Positions 21,826-32,417 of a DNA stretch of 64,000 bases are shown here, one piece after another. The stretch lies in NCBI GenBank assembly GCA_022315425.1, contig JAIUPT010000050.1:620001-684000 (forward strand). Direction: 5' to 3'. The translations under genes were made by a program, and so were the position numbers. Numbering within the stretch: position 1 is the first letter of the stretch; each line of letters opens with the position of its first letter. This DNA comes from Pseudevernia furfuracea (taxonomy: Eukaryota; Ascomycota; Lecanoromycetes; Lecanorales; Parmeliaceae). The notes below the pieces were generated by a model. The model did no database searches and was not told where the DNA came from. It saw nothing but the letters and a program-made list of their open reading frames with translations.

Positions 21826-23764
21826 ATGTTCTTCCAGCATATCTCTCTCTCTGCGCTGTGCGCCGCCACCCTCCTTACCCTGGCATCTACCTCATCTGCT
21901 TCTCATGCTGTTCATCGACACCACCCTCGCATGCTTCCCAAACCTGAGACTAACCTAGCCGTCCTTGAGCGTCGAGCAGCCGCCGGCTCAGTAGACGTCC
22001 CAGCGGCCGACTTTAGTATGTTACAATCCGAATTTACAGCCTTCAGCACCTGGATGAACTCCTGGTTCAGTTCGACAGAGTCAATGCAGCAACTGAATCA
22101 AGAAGTCCAGAGTCACAGCGGGTTTGTCAACGCGTGGATAGAATCCGCAATGAGTGGCTCAGCTGCACCTGCACTTCCTCCGGCTATACCTGTCACACGC
22201 CGAACAAATTCCGGATCTGTAGAGATCTCCCAGGCTCAACTGAACCTGCTCCAATCGGAAACTACCACCTTGATTTCGTGGATGGGTGCTTCGACCAACT
22301 CATCGATGGCAAATACCGGTGTCATTAAGTCTCAAATCAAAGTCGAATTCCAAGCTTACCAAGGATGGGTGACTGCTTGGTTAGCTGCTGTGACACCGGA
22401 CGGCGCTTCTGCTTCAGCAGCCCCGTCTAACCCCGCCCCATCAGCATCGGCCGTAACCCCGAGTTCTCCTGCACCACCACCGGCGTCCACACCATCATCA
22501 TCACCTCCTTCAAGTGCTCCAACAGCTCCGCCAGTGGCCCCGTCAGTGGCTCCATCGGTGGCTCCGTCAATAGCTTCATCAGCTCCAGCAGGAGGGTCAA
22601 GTGCTCCAGCAGCTTCATTAGTAGGGTCAGGCGCTGCAGCTCCCGCAGCTACTCCAGCCTCAGCCCCAGCATCAAGCGGCTCTTTCAATGCTAAGGCGAA
22701 AGACAACGTGGCTGTCTACTATGGTCAATCACCTGCTACCAGTCAAGTCACGTTGGCGAAATTATGTTCAGATGACTCGGTAAATATTATCGTTTTAGCG
22801 TTCTTGAGTGAGTTCTTTAGTGCTGGTGGATTACCCACAATGGATTTTGGTCCGGCTTGTGGGGGCCAGAGCCCTCAGATGAAAGCCAAGGGCGCCACTG
22901 GCATGTTGGAGTGTGGCCAAATGGCTACAGATATTGCTACCTGTCAGAGTTCCGGGAAGAAGGTCCTATTGAGTTTGGGCGGCGCTACTGCTCAAACAGC
23001 CTTCACGAGCGATGATCAAGCAACGACTTTCGCATCTACGCTTTGGAACCTTTTTGGAGGTGGGACAGGCTTAGACGCAGGTCTACGGCCATTTGGAACT
23101 ACCAAAATCGATGGGTTTGACGTTGGTAAGTCTTAATGCAAAATTACATGCTAAGGATAGTGATCTTCGTGCTAATTTTGAGCTTACAGACAATGAAGAC
23201 AAAGACCAGACAGGATATGTCGCCTTAGTTAAGGCTCTCCGCACCCAATTCGCCACAGACAAGACCAAACAATACTACATCAGCGCTGCCCCACAATGCC
23301 CCCTTCCAGATGCTTCTATTCCCGTGGGAGCTATGCAGCTCATGGACTTTGTCGTAAGTTCCTCCAGCCCTTCATTTCCTAACCCATACCTTGATTTGCG
23401 CTGCGACTGTCCTATCCACCTTTTGACCTTGAATATGCATTACTGACTAGAGAATTTTCAGTGGGTCCAATTTTATAACAACGGCGTTTGCAACATTGGC
23501 CAATCAGGCTTTGTCGACAGCTTCACAGCCTGGAGTAAAAACACAGCTGGGGGCCCTCAATTATACATAGGCGCCCCCGCCTGCCAGGCTTGTGCTGGCA
23601 CCGGATATCTAGCTCCAGACGCGGTGACGGCGGCGATTAAGAGCGCTACGGCGGCCAACGTGGCCAACATGGGTGGGGTCATGCTCTGGGATGGATCTGA
23701 GGGGATGACCAATACGGCGGGTGGCAAGAATTTCAACCAGGTTGTGAAGGCGGCGCTTGGATGA
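21826..23764 (+). CDS. secreted GH18 class III endochitinase with duplicated N-terminal module
   Basis: Hydrolyses beta-1,4-GlcNAc bonds in chitin outside the cell or in the wall. Exons 21826-23125, 23190-23353 and 23462-23764 (introns 64 and 108 bp) give 588 residues. A signal peptide (MFFQHISLSALCAATLLTLA) is followed by a Kex2-like site LERR (residues 47-50). Two related helical segments follow (about 52-110 and 122-183; compare LQSEFTAFSTWMNSWF with LQSETTTLISWMGAS), then a Pro/Ser/Ala linker with the tandem APSVAPSVAPSIA (about 185-285). The GH18 barrel spans about 290-588. The substrate motif LLSLGGA and the catalytic DGFDVDNED (acid Glu436) are intact. The motif is split by intron 1, and both introns are needed to complete the barrel. 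No GPI signal or known carbohydrate-binding module is visible. Confidence 0.92.
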
Positions 23765-25185
23765 TCTACGATTGATGGGATATGATGAGCAGGCACTGGA
23801 GGCCTGCACTCACGACGAGCATCTACGATCTAAATACCTCATTTCTTTACAGCCATTCCTGGATACCCATTTTCGCGGTTTTTTTTTAAATCTTTCTTTA
23901 CGATTCCCGCGCTGGGGTTGGGGTTAGGAATTTTCTTTGTCGTTTTCTAGGAATTATGTAGGTAAGTCTTCGCTTCAATAGTAAAGATTAGTGTTTGAAC
24001 GCATTCCGCTCCAAAAAGAGGCTGAATCCTGAATTCCGCCTGCATTCCTCATCCTTTCCGAGCATGGAATTTAATAAGAATAAGCTGACTGGTAGATCAT
24101 CCAAAATCCTCTTGCCGAAAACGACTGTCCAAAAACCTCAAATGGCAGCGTAGGCGTTTCTTCATTCGAAGGAATGCTATTCCAACATAGCAACAAAGAG
24201 AAGAAAAACGTTTCATCATCTCACACGCATCATCATCAGTTGCTTTCCGGTTTGTCTGCGATTATGACATTATTGTTCCGGAGGGTTTCGAACGCTCCTC
24301 TGACGCCTCACTCGAAGGGGTAAAATGATCTTTGTTCTTCTCGCCTCCTGACTGACGCCGAGTTTTTTCTGGGTGTTTTCTGTGACGTATTGAGAAGACG
24401 CTGGCGTATTTTGTGACCGGTCCACGCACGTTTTCACAAGTTGGTCTGTCTGCGCTCATACTGCCCAGCTCGAGGCTCATGGTGGCTGGGGCTTCACTCG
24501 AGGTTTACTCCGGCCATTCTCCACCGTTCGAGGCAATTCTGTATCCGAAAAGGCTCGGGTTGAGGTGATGATGGGTGCGGAGATCGCTGTGATGATCTGG
24601 GTAGATCTACTTAGCGGGCTTCTCCACAAATATCTACCTTACAGTTGGTGTTTTGTCTCGAGCGAGCTGGGGGCATCCTGAGGAGCATTTGGTCGTCTCG
24701 AGGTCCGGTTGTTCGGTTTCGTTTGGAATAGCTGATTCATTCACCAATTCCCTTGCAAATGGTGTGAGGAGGAGACAGCCGAGGTTATGGAGAGAGCAGG
24801 GAGATTGGCATGGGCAACCACAACTGAAGCACTTGTAAACGATAACGACAGCATGAGGGTGTGGACTTGGCCCCACAAGACTATGAGGATCCCGTGGAAT
24901 TGCAAGACCGAGCAGCTTTACGAGCTCGTGGCGTCGTTTGCTCCATCACATTTCCATATTTCTTTTCCACGGGAGATTTACTTACGTCCTTGGGCACTTG
25001 CACCAAAATTATCCATTCGAATCCCTGTCATCCACGTTCGTAGACCGAGGTGCTCCAGATTGAAAGAGAAGCCGGCCCCCTTCTGCTTGTTTACCTCAAT
25101 ATTCACCTCATTCTCATATACCCAACTCCTTTCGAAAAACCAAGGCCCACATAGCCACATACATACCCACAGACCCAATGGCAAA
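23765..25185. other. intergenic, 1.4 kb
   Basis: Contains the chitinase 3' flank and the upstream sequence of the decayed secreted-protein gene. Short frames on both strands have no recognisable domain. No repeats or RNA genes are seen. Confidence 0.5.
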
Positions 25186-25955
25186 ATGAAGCCCCAGAGT
25201 TTTCATCTACTCCCTTTTCTCGACAGTGGCAACACACGCTTCCGTGACCGTGACTCCACTCAACGCCACCGTCCGTGAATCCCCACAAGCACCCATACAC
25301 AAAAGTCCTCGCCGACCGACCTCAATAGTTCGACAACCTGGCCACCTCAGCCGTCACCAGCCTGACAGGCGTAGGCGACTACAACGGAGTCGTCTACAAC
25401 GCCTTCTCCGTCCTTGGATCATCAATTAAGCGGCGGCGTTGCTTCCCAATCGCCAACCCAACCGTACAAACCCCCCCCAAATCCCTGCACCGTTCTCTCT
25501 AGGTATACATACACCGAAAGCTGACATCTCTACTGCGTAACCAAAAACAGGCGTCGTGACCCGACTCCCAACGACAAGCCACGAACGGAAACGCCAGCCT
25601 TGACGCCGGTCGGGCCCTACGTCTGTCTACCTTGAGCTCGAAGGTCGCCGATTCCGGTTGCGCTCCGCAGCACACGGGACGAAGACGTGGCCAGCGCTGC
25701 GGTCCAATGTTACCATCACTGTCGCTGGCTTCGCGAAAGGTTTCGGATCAGGAGGTGGCTTTTGGCTTCCTTTCACCTTCACGCCCACCTTTCGTTGGCT
25801 GTAGCGCGCGCGTGCCCGATGGAACATGCCAGTACCGCCGGTGACGTTTTTGACGCGGAGAATGGTCGGCGTAACGATTGTGCAGGATGACCCCCTTGAC
25901 GCAGGTCGCTCTGCTGGTGGACAATGTGCACGGGTTTTTTTTGTCTACCTCCTAG
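25186..25955 (+). pseudogene. decayed secreted-protein gene, multiple frameshifts
   Basis: Protein-like segments follow one another in the same order but in three different frames, as in a formerly two-exon secreted protein. They are: a signal-peptide start (MKPQSF, then in the next frame FIYSLFSTVATHASVTVTPL); a segment LATSAVTSLTGVGDYNGVVY in the third frame (about 25335-25430); a well-formed relic intron (25503-25550, GTATAC...GCTGAC...AACAG); VYLELEGRRFRLRS and NVTITVAGFAKGFGSGGGFW (about 25637-25800); and a terminal MTPLTQVALLVDNVHGFFLS ending at TAG 25953-25955. At least three frame changes and several stops (for example TAG after FRWL) rule out an intact product. I infer recent loss of function because the segments are still readable. 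The parent family is an extracellular beta-rich fungal protein that I cannot name. Confidence 0.65.
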
Positions 25956-26411
25956 GATACGTCAATTAACTCAAAAAAGAGCGTACATATTTTCATATTA
26001 GTTTTCAGGTCCCGTTGTTTTTTTTCGGACTTGACTTCAACAATTCTTTTATGGTCGTTTGCGGTGTGTTTGTAGGGTTTGTCTTTGTTTGGTCATGTCG
26101 CGCCGGTTTTGCTACCATCGCCAGCCGCTGTTATTGTGAATAGCAGTCTTCGTTTACGTCTGGATCAGATATCCCCCCAATCGATCTTCGCCGCATCTCC
26201 AACGCATCGCTTATCTCTCGCCACTCTAAAGGCCGGAACAGAACCGGCCTCACCCCTCTCTGGTGGCCGGAAGAGTTCCGGCCAACAGTACATATACCCA
26301 GATTTTCCCCGTCTCCTCCATCTCTCCTACACATAATCCAACACGGAAACAATTTTAGTGACAAAACAGCCCCAAAAGGAATTCTATGATAAGACTCAGC
26401 ATTCGGTCACA
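25956..26411. other. intergenic, promoter side of indoleamine dioxygenase
   Basis: 456 bp with T-rich runs and no supported gene. A short inverted pair GGCCGGAAC / GTTCCGGCC is present (about 26231 and 26274), which could be a hairpin or operator, but its role is unknown. Confidence 0.45.
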
Positions 26412-28075
26412 ATGGGTTCTCTTGCTGTATCACCGACCTTCCCTCTCCTCACCACCATCCCTACCGACGACAAAGATTTAGCCAAGCTAGCACCATTCAC
26501 TGTCTCCCTTCCCAATGGCTTCCTCCCGTTGTCTCCCCCACCTACAGAACTTCCCCCATCCTTCTCCACTCTCTCATCTCTTCTTGCCCGCATGCCCATC
26601 CGCACAGCAAATGGCGACCCAGGCCTCCTCGCCACCTTCAACTTGGGTGGAACGCTGCTGCGCGAACTTCCAGACTTGACAGATGAGGTCGACAAGGTGC
26701 GGGGTGATTTGAGAACGGTAGGGGCTTTGTATAGGGACTACTGTTTCCTAGCGAGCGCGTACCTACTCGAGCCGTGCCACGAGCGCCACATGAAGGGCGA
26801 AGGATACGGCTTGGGTCGACCGAGACTACCGGCCGTGCTCGCGAGGCCATTGGCGAGGGTGGCGGAGATGTAAGTCGGGCAGTGGTAGTTTCGAAGAACG
26901 GGCTGACGAGACAGCAGTTCGGGCTTCAAACCTTTCATGGAATACGCCGGCTCCTATGCCCTCTTCAACTACCGCCTAGAAGACCCAGCACTTGGCATGG
27001 AGTACAGCAATTTCCGCCTCATCCGCGCATTCGAGCACGGTCTTGACCAGTCGAGCTCGGAAGCGGGCTTTGTGCTCGTACACGTGGACATGGTTCAGAA
27101 TTCTGGGCTCCTGGTCGAAGGGGCGGTCAATGCGCTATCCGCATGCGGAGATGGCGATAGGAAGGCATTCAATGCTGGGCTGGAAGGCGTGGTGGAGGCT
27201 ATGGTGAAGGTCAATGGGGTTATGGATGGTAAGCAGATACTCTTCAGGCCTTTTGACTCATGGAGAGAGATAAATGAAATTGACATTGTCCGCGAGGTAT
27301 GTGGAAAAAGAGCAAACCAAACGATTACAACAGCTTTCGTACATTCATTTTCGGCATCACGAAACAGTCAATGTTCCCGCACGGGGTTGTGTATGAAGGC
27401 GTGAGCGAAGAGCTAATGTGTTTCAGGGGAGAGAGTGGTGCGAATGATAGCATGGTGGGTGCTCGATGAGAAAGGCACTGGTGAATCAAGGAAGTTGATT
27501 GTAAGCAGATCCCGCTATGTGATAACCTTCTGGAGATCAAGATGCCCGAGACACCACTCACGGAAATCCTGAGCGACTTTCGCTCCTACCGACCTGGTAA
27601 TCATCGCGAATTCTTGGAGTGGGTCAGAGATAGAGCTCAGGACGTTGGGATTCGAAGCTACGCTATGATGGATAGGCAATCTGTTGGTGAGTGAAGAATT
27701 GGTGGCCAACTGTTTCCAGTACCTAAACCTACTTTGCAGTGTTGTACCTCCATGCCCTGAACCAAGTCCGCGACTTCAGATGGCGACACTGGTGCTTCAC
27801 GAGAGAATACATCCTGAAGAAGACGGCACATCCGACTGCCACGGGAGGGAGTCCAATAGTCTTGGTAAGTTCAATGGAGACTATTGTTTGCAATAACTGA
27901 AACTTTACCACAGTGGCTCCCCAATCAGCTCTTCAGCGTGTACGATCAAATGATGGTGGTTGAGCATGGTATTGATGGCTTGCCAGAATGCAGAGACATC
28001 ATGGATCTTGTGCACTCTCAGCGCAAGACGTTGGAAAAAGAGGTCGATAAGTATTGCAGCGAGCGTAGTAATTGA
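26412..28075 (+). CDS. bna2: indoleamine 2,3-dioxygenase
   Basis: Cytosolic haem enzyme that opens the indole ring of L-tryptophan to N-formylkynurenine, the first step of the kynurenine route to NAD+. Six exons (26412-26869, 26915-27228, 27297-27454, 27509-27686, 27740-27864, 27914-28075) give 464 residues. Introns are 45-68 bp. The diagnostic blocks reappear only after splicing: SGFKPFMEYAGSYALFNYRL, MWKKSKPNDYNSFRTFIFGI, FRGESGANDSM with IPLCDNLLEI, and RDFRWRHWCFTREYI, whose His386 is the expected proximal haem ligand. ATGGSPIVLWLPNQL follows it. The N-terminal 60 residues are Pro/Ser-rich and variable, as in other fungal IDOs. The gene converges on the F-box gene with 81 bp between stop codons, so transcripts probably overlap. 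Fungi often carry several IDO paralogues, and which one this is cannot be told. Confidence 0.93.
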
Positions 28076-28156
28076 ATTTTGTATTTCACGGGGCAAGGCT
28101 AGAGTTTAGCCGCCGATCAATGGATTGTGTGCTGTAATAGTTCAGATTTGCCCTCA

Positions 28157-30090
28157 TCAGCGCTGCCTGATCCTTCTGCCCCCGCTCAAGGAATCCGGGA
28201 AGCCGAATGCGACCTTGACACCCTGTGCTCTTGCAAACTCTACAGCATCGACAGTTGTAGAATGGCATGCATCAAGACATAAATGCTCTAGCGTGCCCTC
28301 AAGTCCAATAATCAAAGCCTTAACCCCAACACCGGTGATTTTTGTGCATGCAAGGTTGATGTTCTTGAGGCGGGGAACGTGTCTCGCTGTAAGCATTGCT
28401 ATCTCATCATCTATGTTGCATGATTTCAATACCAAGTCCTCAACTCCCTCGAGATAACCATGGGTGACGAGTTCTTTCAAGTTGGCACTCGATAGAGCGA
28501 TGCAGCCGCCAATATTCAGATGCGTCACTTTGCCCTTGCTTGGTGTTAGGCATGCTTGGAGATCCACCAACGATAGCTCAGACCATCCTGCCAGCGACAG
28601 GCGAACCACCTGGGGTAAGTCAAAGTTCGCGAAGCTGACGCTTTGATATCGAGAAAAGTGGTTGCAGTCTTCCATTGCGATCGTACGTACAGTTGACGGC
28701 AACTGTGGAGGCAGTATCGCAGTTGATCGAGATATATTGAGGTGTTGAAGTTGATGAAGATTTGAAAAATCTACACTCTCTCCTGGAAAAGAGGGTCGGA
28801 CAACCCAGCCTTGGACACTCAATGTATGGATGTTGGGTATCTTGGTTAAAAGCGTATCTAAAGCAAGTGCGTAATCTCCTTGTCTTCTGACCCCTTTCGG
28901 AGAGTCCAAAGTCAGCGTACGAAGTTTGGGCATGTCGACCTCCCATATTGCTGTACGGCTTCCTGCGGGACGGACGCTTTGGAATTCCGCACGCTCAAGG
29001 TTCGGACAATGGCTAAGAAGCTGGCTGACTACATCACAGGACATCTGACAAGACTTGAAAATGATAAGAGTCTTGAGACTAGACGCGCAGGGAGCAGCTT
29101 CGAGAACGGAAGCGCCAATCAGGCCTCCTGGTATTCTAAGATCTTTCAACCCTCTGCAACGAGTTGCGATGTAGCGAGGAATCTTCTCTGCGTTGGATCC
29201 AAATCTATCAAGGGTCACTCGAGTAGTAGTTCCTTTGCCTCGCTTGATGTACTTCCGAACAGCTCCCAGACTGACAGGCTTCTTGGCGGTCGAAAAATCT
29301 AAATCGCTCCATAAGCTAGGTATCGAGATGAGTAGTTGTAGCCACGTTTTGGAGACTCTGAGTAAGCCACTGTCAAACATCAGCATATCAATCTAGACAG
29401 ACACGATTGAGACAGACACTATGTGCCTGAAATCCAGATATTTTATCATCATCTCAGCGAGTTCTAAAGGCAACATCTGCAAAAGATCGATAGCCCTCGG
29501 CGGAGCGAGTTGTCGTGCAAGCTTCTCATGCTGTCCTCTTAGCAGCTGGAAACAGTTATTGGCATAGACTTGTCGAAAAGTAGGCATTAAAGAGAGCATA
29601 CAATGATGTTAGGGTCGCTAGGGGGCACTTTACGAGTGCCCATTTCGTAGAGGTCCAGAGCCATCTTGTGATTGCCCAGCAGCTGCAGAATTTTACCAGT
29701 ACGTAGATACCCCTGAGAAAGTCAGAAAAGAGCATAGATGAAGGCAAAAGCGCTCCGCAATACCGAGCAATCGGCCTTCTCTTGCTGAATCATCTGCCTG
29801 CCGTCGTTCAAAGCAGCTCGAAGGTTGCCGATTTTTGTATAGGTAGCGGCTCGGTTGTCAAGGACAGCGACAGGAGCCTTTGCATCTTGGCTGATTGCCT
29901 AAGGAAGTGACGTTAGCTGAGATCCAAAGGGCCATTGACGAGTTCGTGCCTTGGTGAAACACTGAAGAGCCGCTTGATATTGTTTCTGGCGATAGAGATT
30001 TTGGCCACGCATATGTAAGGCCAATAACGTCTCTTCATGAAGTCCCTGAGCCATGTTTCGCCGCTCTCGAAGTTCTAGAGGCCCTTCCAT
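28157..30090 (-). CDS. pof3: TPR / F-box / LRR protein of the Pof3-Dia2 type (SCF substrate receptor)
   Basis: Probable substrate receptor of an SCF ubiquitin ligase. The yeast relatives Dia2 and Pof3 act at replication forks and in genome stability. Five exons (29950-30090, 29764-29898, 29602-29712, 29418-29545, 28157-29369) give 575 residues. Intron 1 (29899-29949) has GC at its 5' end (AAG|GCACGA) with a strong CTAAC branch site and TTAG end. Only this reading restores the TPR helix ending CFTK-AISQDAKAPVAVLDN. TPRs fill about 1-130 (AALQCFTK, AVLDNRAATYTKIGNLRAAL, GYLRTGKILQLLGNHKMALD). The F-box is at about 150-195 (DLLQMLPLELAEMMIKYLDF). Leucine-rich repeats run through about 230-550 (LKDLRIPGG, LRTLTLDSP, VTHLNIGGC, LKNINLAC). 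Neighbouring IDO is convergent and unrelated in function. Confidence 0.88.
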
Positions 30091-31173
30091 GCTTTGGTAG
30101 CTGAGCGAGGAGGCACAGTGCTGTCGTAGACGCGAGGTCGAGTGTTTGATACTCTGCCAAGACTTGAACGCGCCTTATCTCCGTCGGCTTTTAGCCGAAC
30201 GTCACCTCGATCCTGTTCATTACTAGCTCATTACTAGTTCATTACCACGATTAACCTCCGGAAGAGTAAGAGAAAAAGGAAAGCACCGCAACACCATTGT
30301 ACCAGCGCCAATAGGAACCCAACATCGGTAAGGTACTCCACAGACGCCATGCGCCATTGGTGGCTGTCCAACCAGCGGATCAAAGACACGAAGCTTGGAG
30401 TTCGGAAAGCTACCTTATAGCTTTTCCTCGTCTCTTTGTGTCAAACCTGCGCCATCTGTGTTGGTCATTGACCTCCACGCCCTGCATGCTTTTCTTACCA
30501 TTTGCGTTTAATCTGAGAATATCAAGGTAGGCAATACAATAACAGAACACCGCCAATGTATCTACCAAGTCGATATCAGCTGCAGCCTGAAGTATATTTC
30601 TGCCTTTTCGGAATCTCAAAGGTTCTAGTATTTCATATCTGCTGGTCAGGAGAGTATTCCGGCGTGTGAGTAAGCATTCCCAAATTAAATTGTAGCATAC
30701 ATAACCTTCCTGTCTTCACGCTTGCCTTTAAGCTTCCCTTTCCTTTCTCTACAGATAGAGCCAAGTACCAATGGCTCTCTTCTCCTCGGAAATCCTTGGC
30801 CTCAATCTACTGATCTAAAGTGGTTGTGACCATTCATCAACATACTCCAATTTTTCCAAGTACGAGGTTCGGTGGATTTTGTTTCGTTACCGCAACGACA
30901 GATGAGCCGAAGCTCGCCTTTTCCTTAAATACAGTGGATCACTGTTCAACAAGCTTCCGCAAGCTACCGATGGGCGAAAGCCACTGTAAAACGGACGAAC
31001 CAGTCGCAGGGTCGGTTTTCGGGCTAGCTATATGCCGTCCTCAAAGAATAGTTCCATCTTATGGCTGCGATATTACATAGATAGCCTCCACCCTCTTTGG
31101 TTTCGAAGACGATCGCAATTGCCCCAAGTATTGATCCCTGCACAACACCTTCAGATACAACGGGCTCGCAGCC
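30091..31173. other. intergenic, 1.1 kb
   Basis: Divergent region between the Pof3-like gene and the small secreted protein. A short imperfect repeat (TCATTACTAG, three copies, about 30217-30247) is visible. There is no other supported feature. Confidence 0.5.
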
Positions 31174-31530
31174 ATGAAAGCAACTCTGATTATGTTGTTT
31201 GCCACGATAGCTGCTCCAGGCCTGTCCACGAAATCGAGTCAACCGTCCACTCATCACTACTCTGGTACATCGTCCTCTTTCATTACCTCGTCGTTTTAAA
31301 GCTGATCATCCATTTCAGGAAAATACGTGCATATCAGCCCGGTCAGTGGTGGTGACATGAACTGTGCCAGACTCAAAGCGAAGCAAGAATATTATATGAT
31401 CCAAATCGAGGAGCTCAAGAACCAAGATATGGCAATCCCTGCATACTTGGCTGGATATGCATCTGCCGCCGCCGACTCCGCGGAGATGTTAGGGTGTTCG
31501 CTCAATGGCACACCGAAGGCTTTGGTGTAA
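31174..31530 (+). CDS. small secreted protein, 100 residues
   Basis: Two exons, 31174-31264 and 31319-31530, separated by a 54-bp intron (GTACAT...GCTGAT...TTTCAG) and joined in phase (TCT G|GA, Ser-Gly). The start MKATLIMLFATIAAPGLSTK is a textbook signal peptide. The mature 80 residues are KYVHISPVSGGDMNCARLKA, a charged helical stretch (EYYMIQIEELKNQDMA) and an Ala-rich helix (YLAGYASAAADSAEML), ending GCSLNGTPKALV. There are two cysteines in the mature part, enough for one disulfide. No family is recognised. Size, signal peptide and isolation suggest an extracellular or effector-like role, which is inference. The frame also opens upstream without an ATG, so this start is the natural one. 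Confidence 0.6.
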
Positions 31531-32417
31531 ATTTGCTTGGAGAAAGCGGCCGTATAAGACGGAGCAGCATTGGCATTGGGACTTGGGGGGGTTTGGCATG
31601 AGGGTTTGGAGTAAGAGTAAAAGGTTGACTGGTTACCGGGCGAAATTTTTGGGGAGGCTTTTGGCACACAGTTTTGAAAGGGGGGGGAAGGATGAGCTGG
31701 TATAGACGAGCTTTTCATTCCAATAAGCAAGGTCCATGATGAAATTTCAAACATATCATCATTGATTGCAATTGCACGCTAACAATTTCATCTGTCGTAA
31801 AGTCGTCGTTGCGAGTTCGACATACTCGACATACTCGGGTCTCCGATCCTAAAGTGACACTTCTAGTCGTAAAGACTCGTTCGCCCCTGCTACCATTTTT
31901 GACTGACTTACCGCTACTGCGGCAACCTACAAACCAGCTGAATGATGGCCTGCATGATCTTGGGAAGGAAAGCATCTCAAGCAGGCGTCAGTAGCACATC
32001 GATCGGTTTCTTCTCTCAAGATTGGAACGCCTTCAGATGGCGAAGATGAATTCTTGGGGGACTCAGCGCTCTGGCAGGGACTCGTTAGGTCGGGCGAAGT
32101 CGCGATTGCCCAGAAGAGCACAGACTTTTCATAGAAATATCATTGATTGATGCAGCATCGAAAACAATTTGCACACAATTTGATTTGCCGCGCCCTTGAT
32201 ACCATTCATTTTCAGCCAAAAGCAAGGTCATCTCGACTTTTGCAATTCTGCAAAAGGCCTCCTACATCGAATTTAACAACAACAATAATACATGTGTACC
32301 TACCGAGCCTACCTTACGTTAGATTTACCTCGGGCATAAGTTTTAACTCCGCCTTGCCGTCCATCAAGGATACACACGCTTCGTCGAAGTTCGATTTAGC
32401 TGATTTGGATAGTCACC
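31531..32417. other. intergenic, 0.9 kb
   Basis: 3' flank of the small secreted protein and promoter of the CTNNBL1-like gene. Nothing else can be supported. A G-rich run (GGGGGGG at about 31585 and 31680) is noted. Confidence 0.5.
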
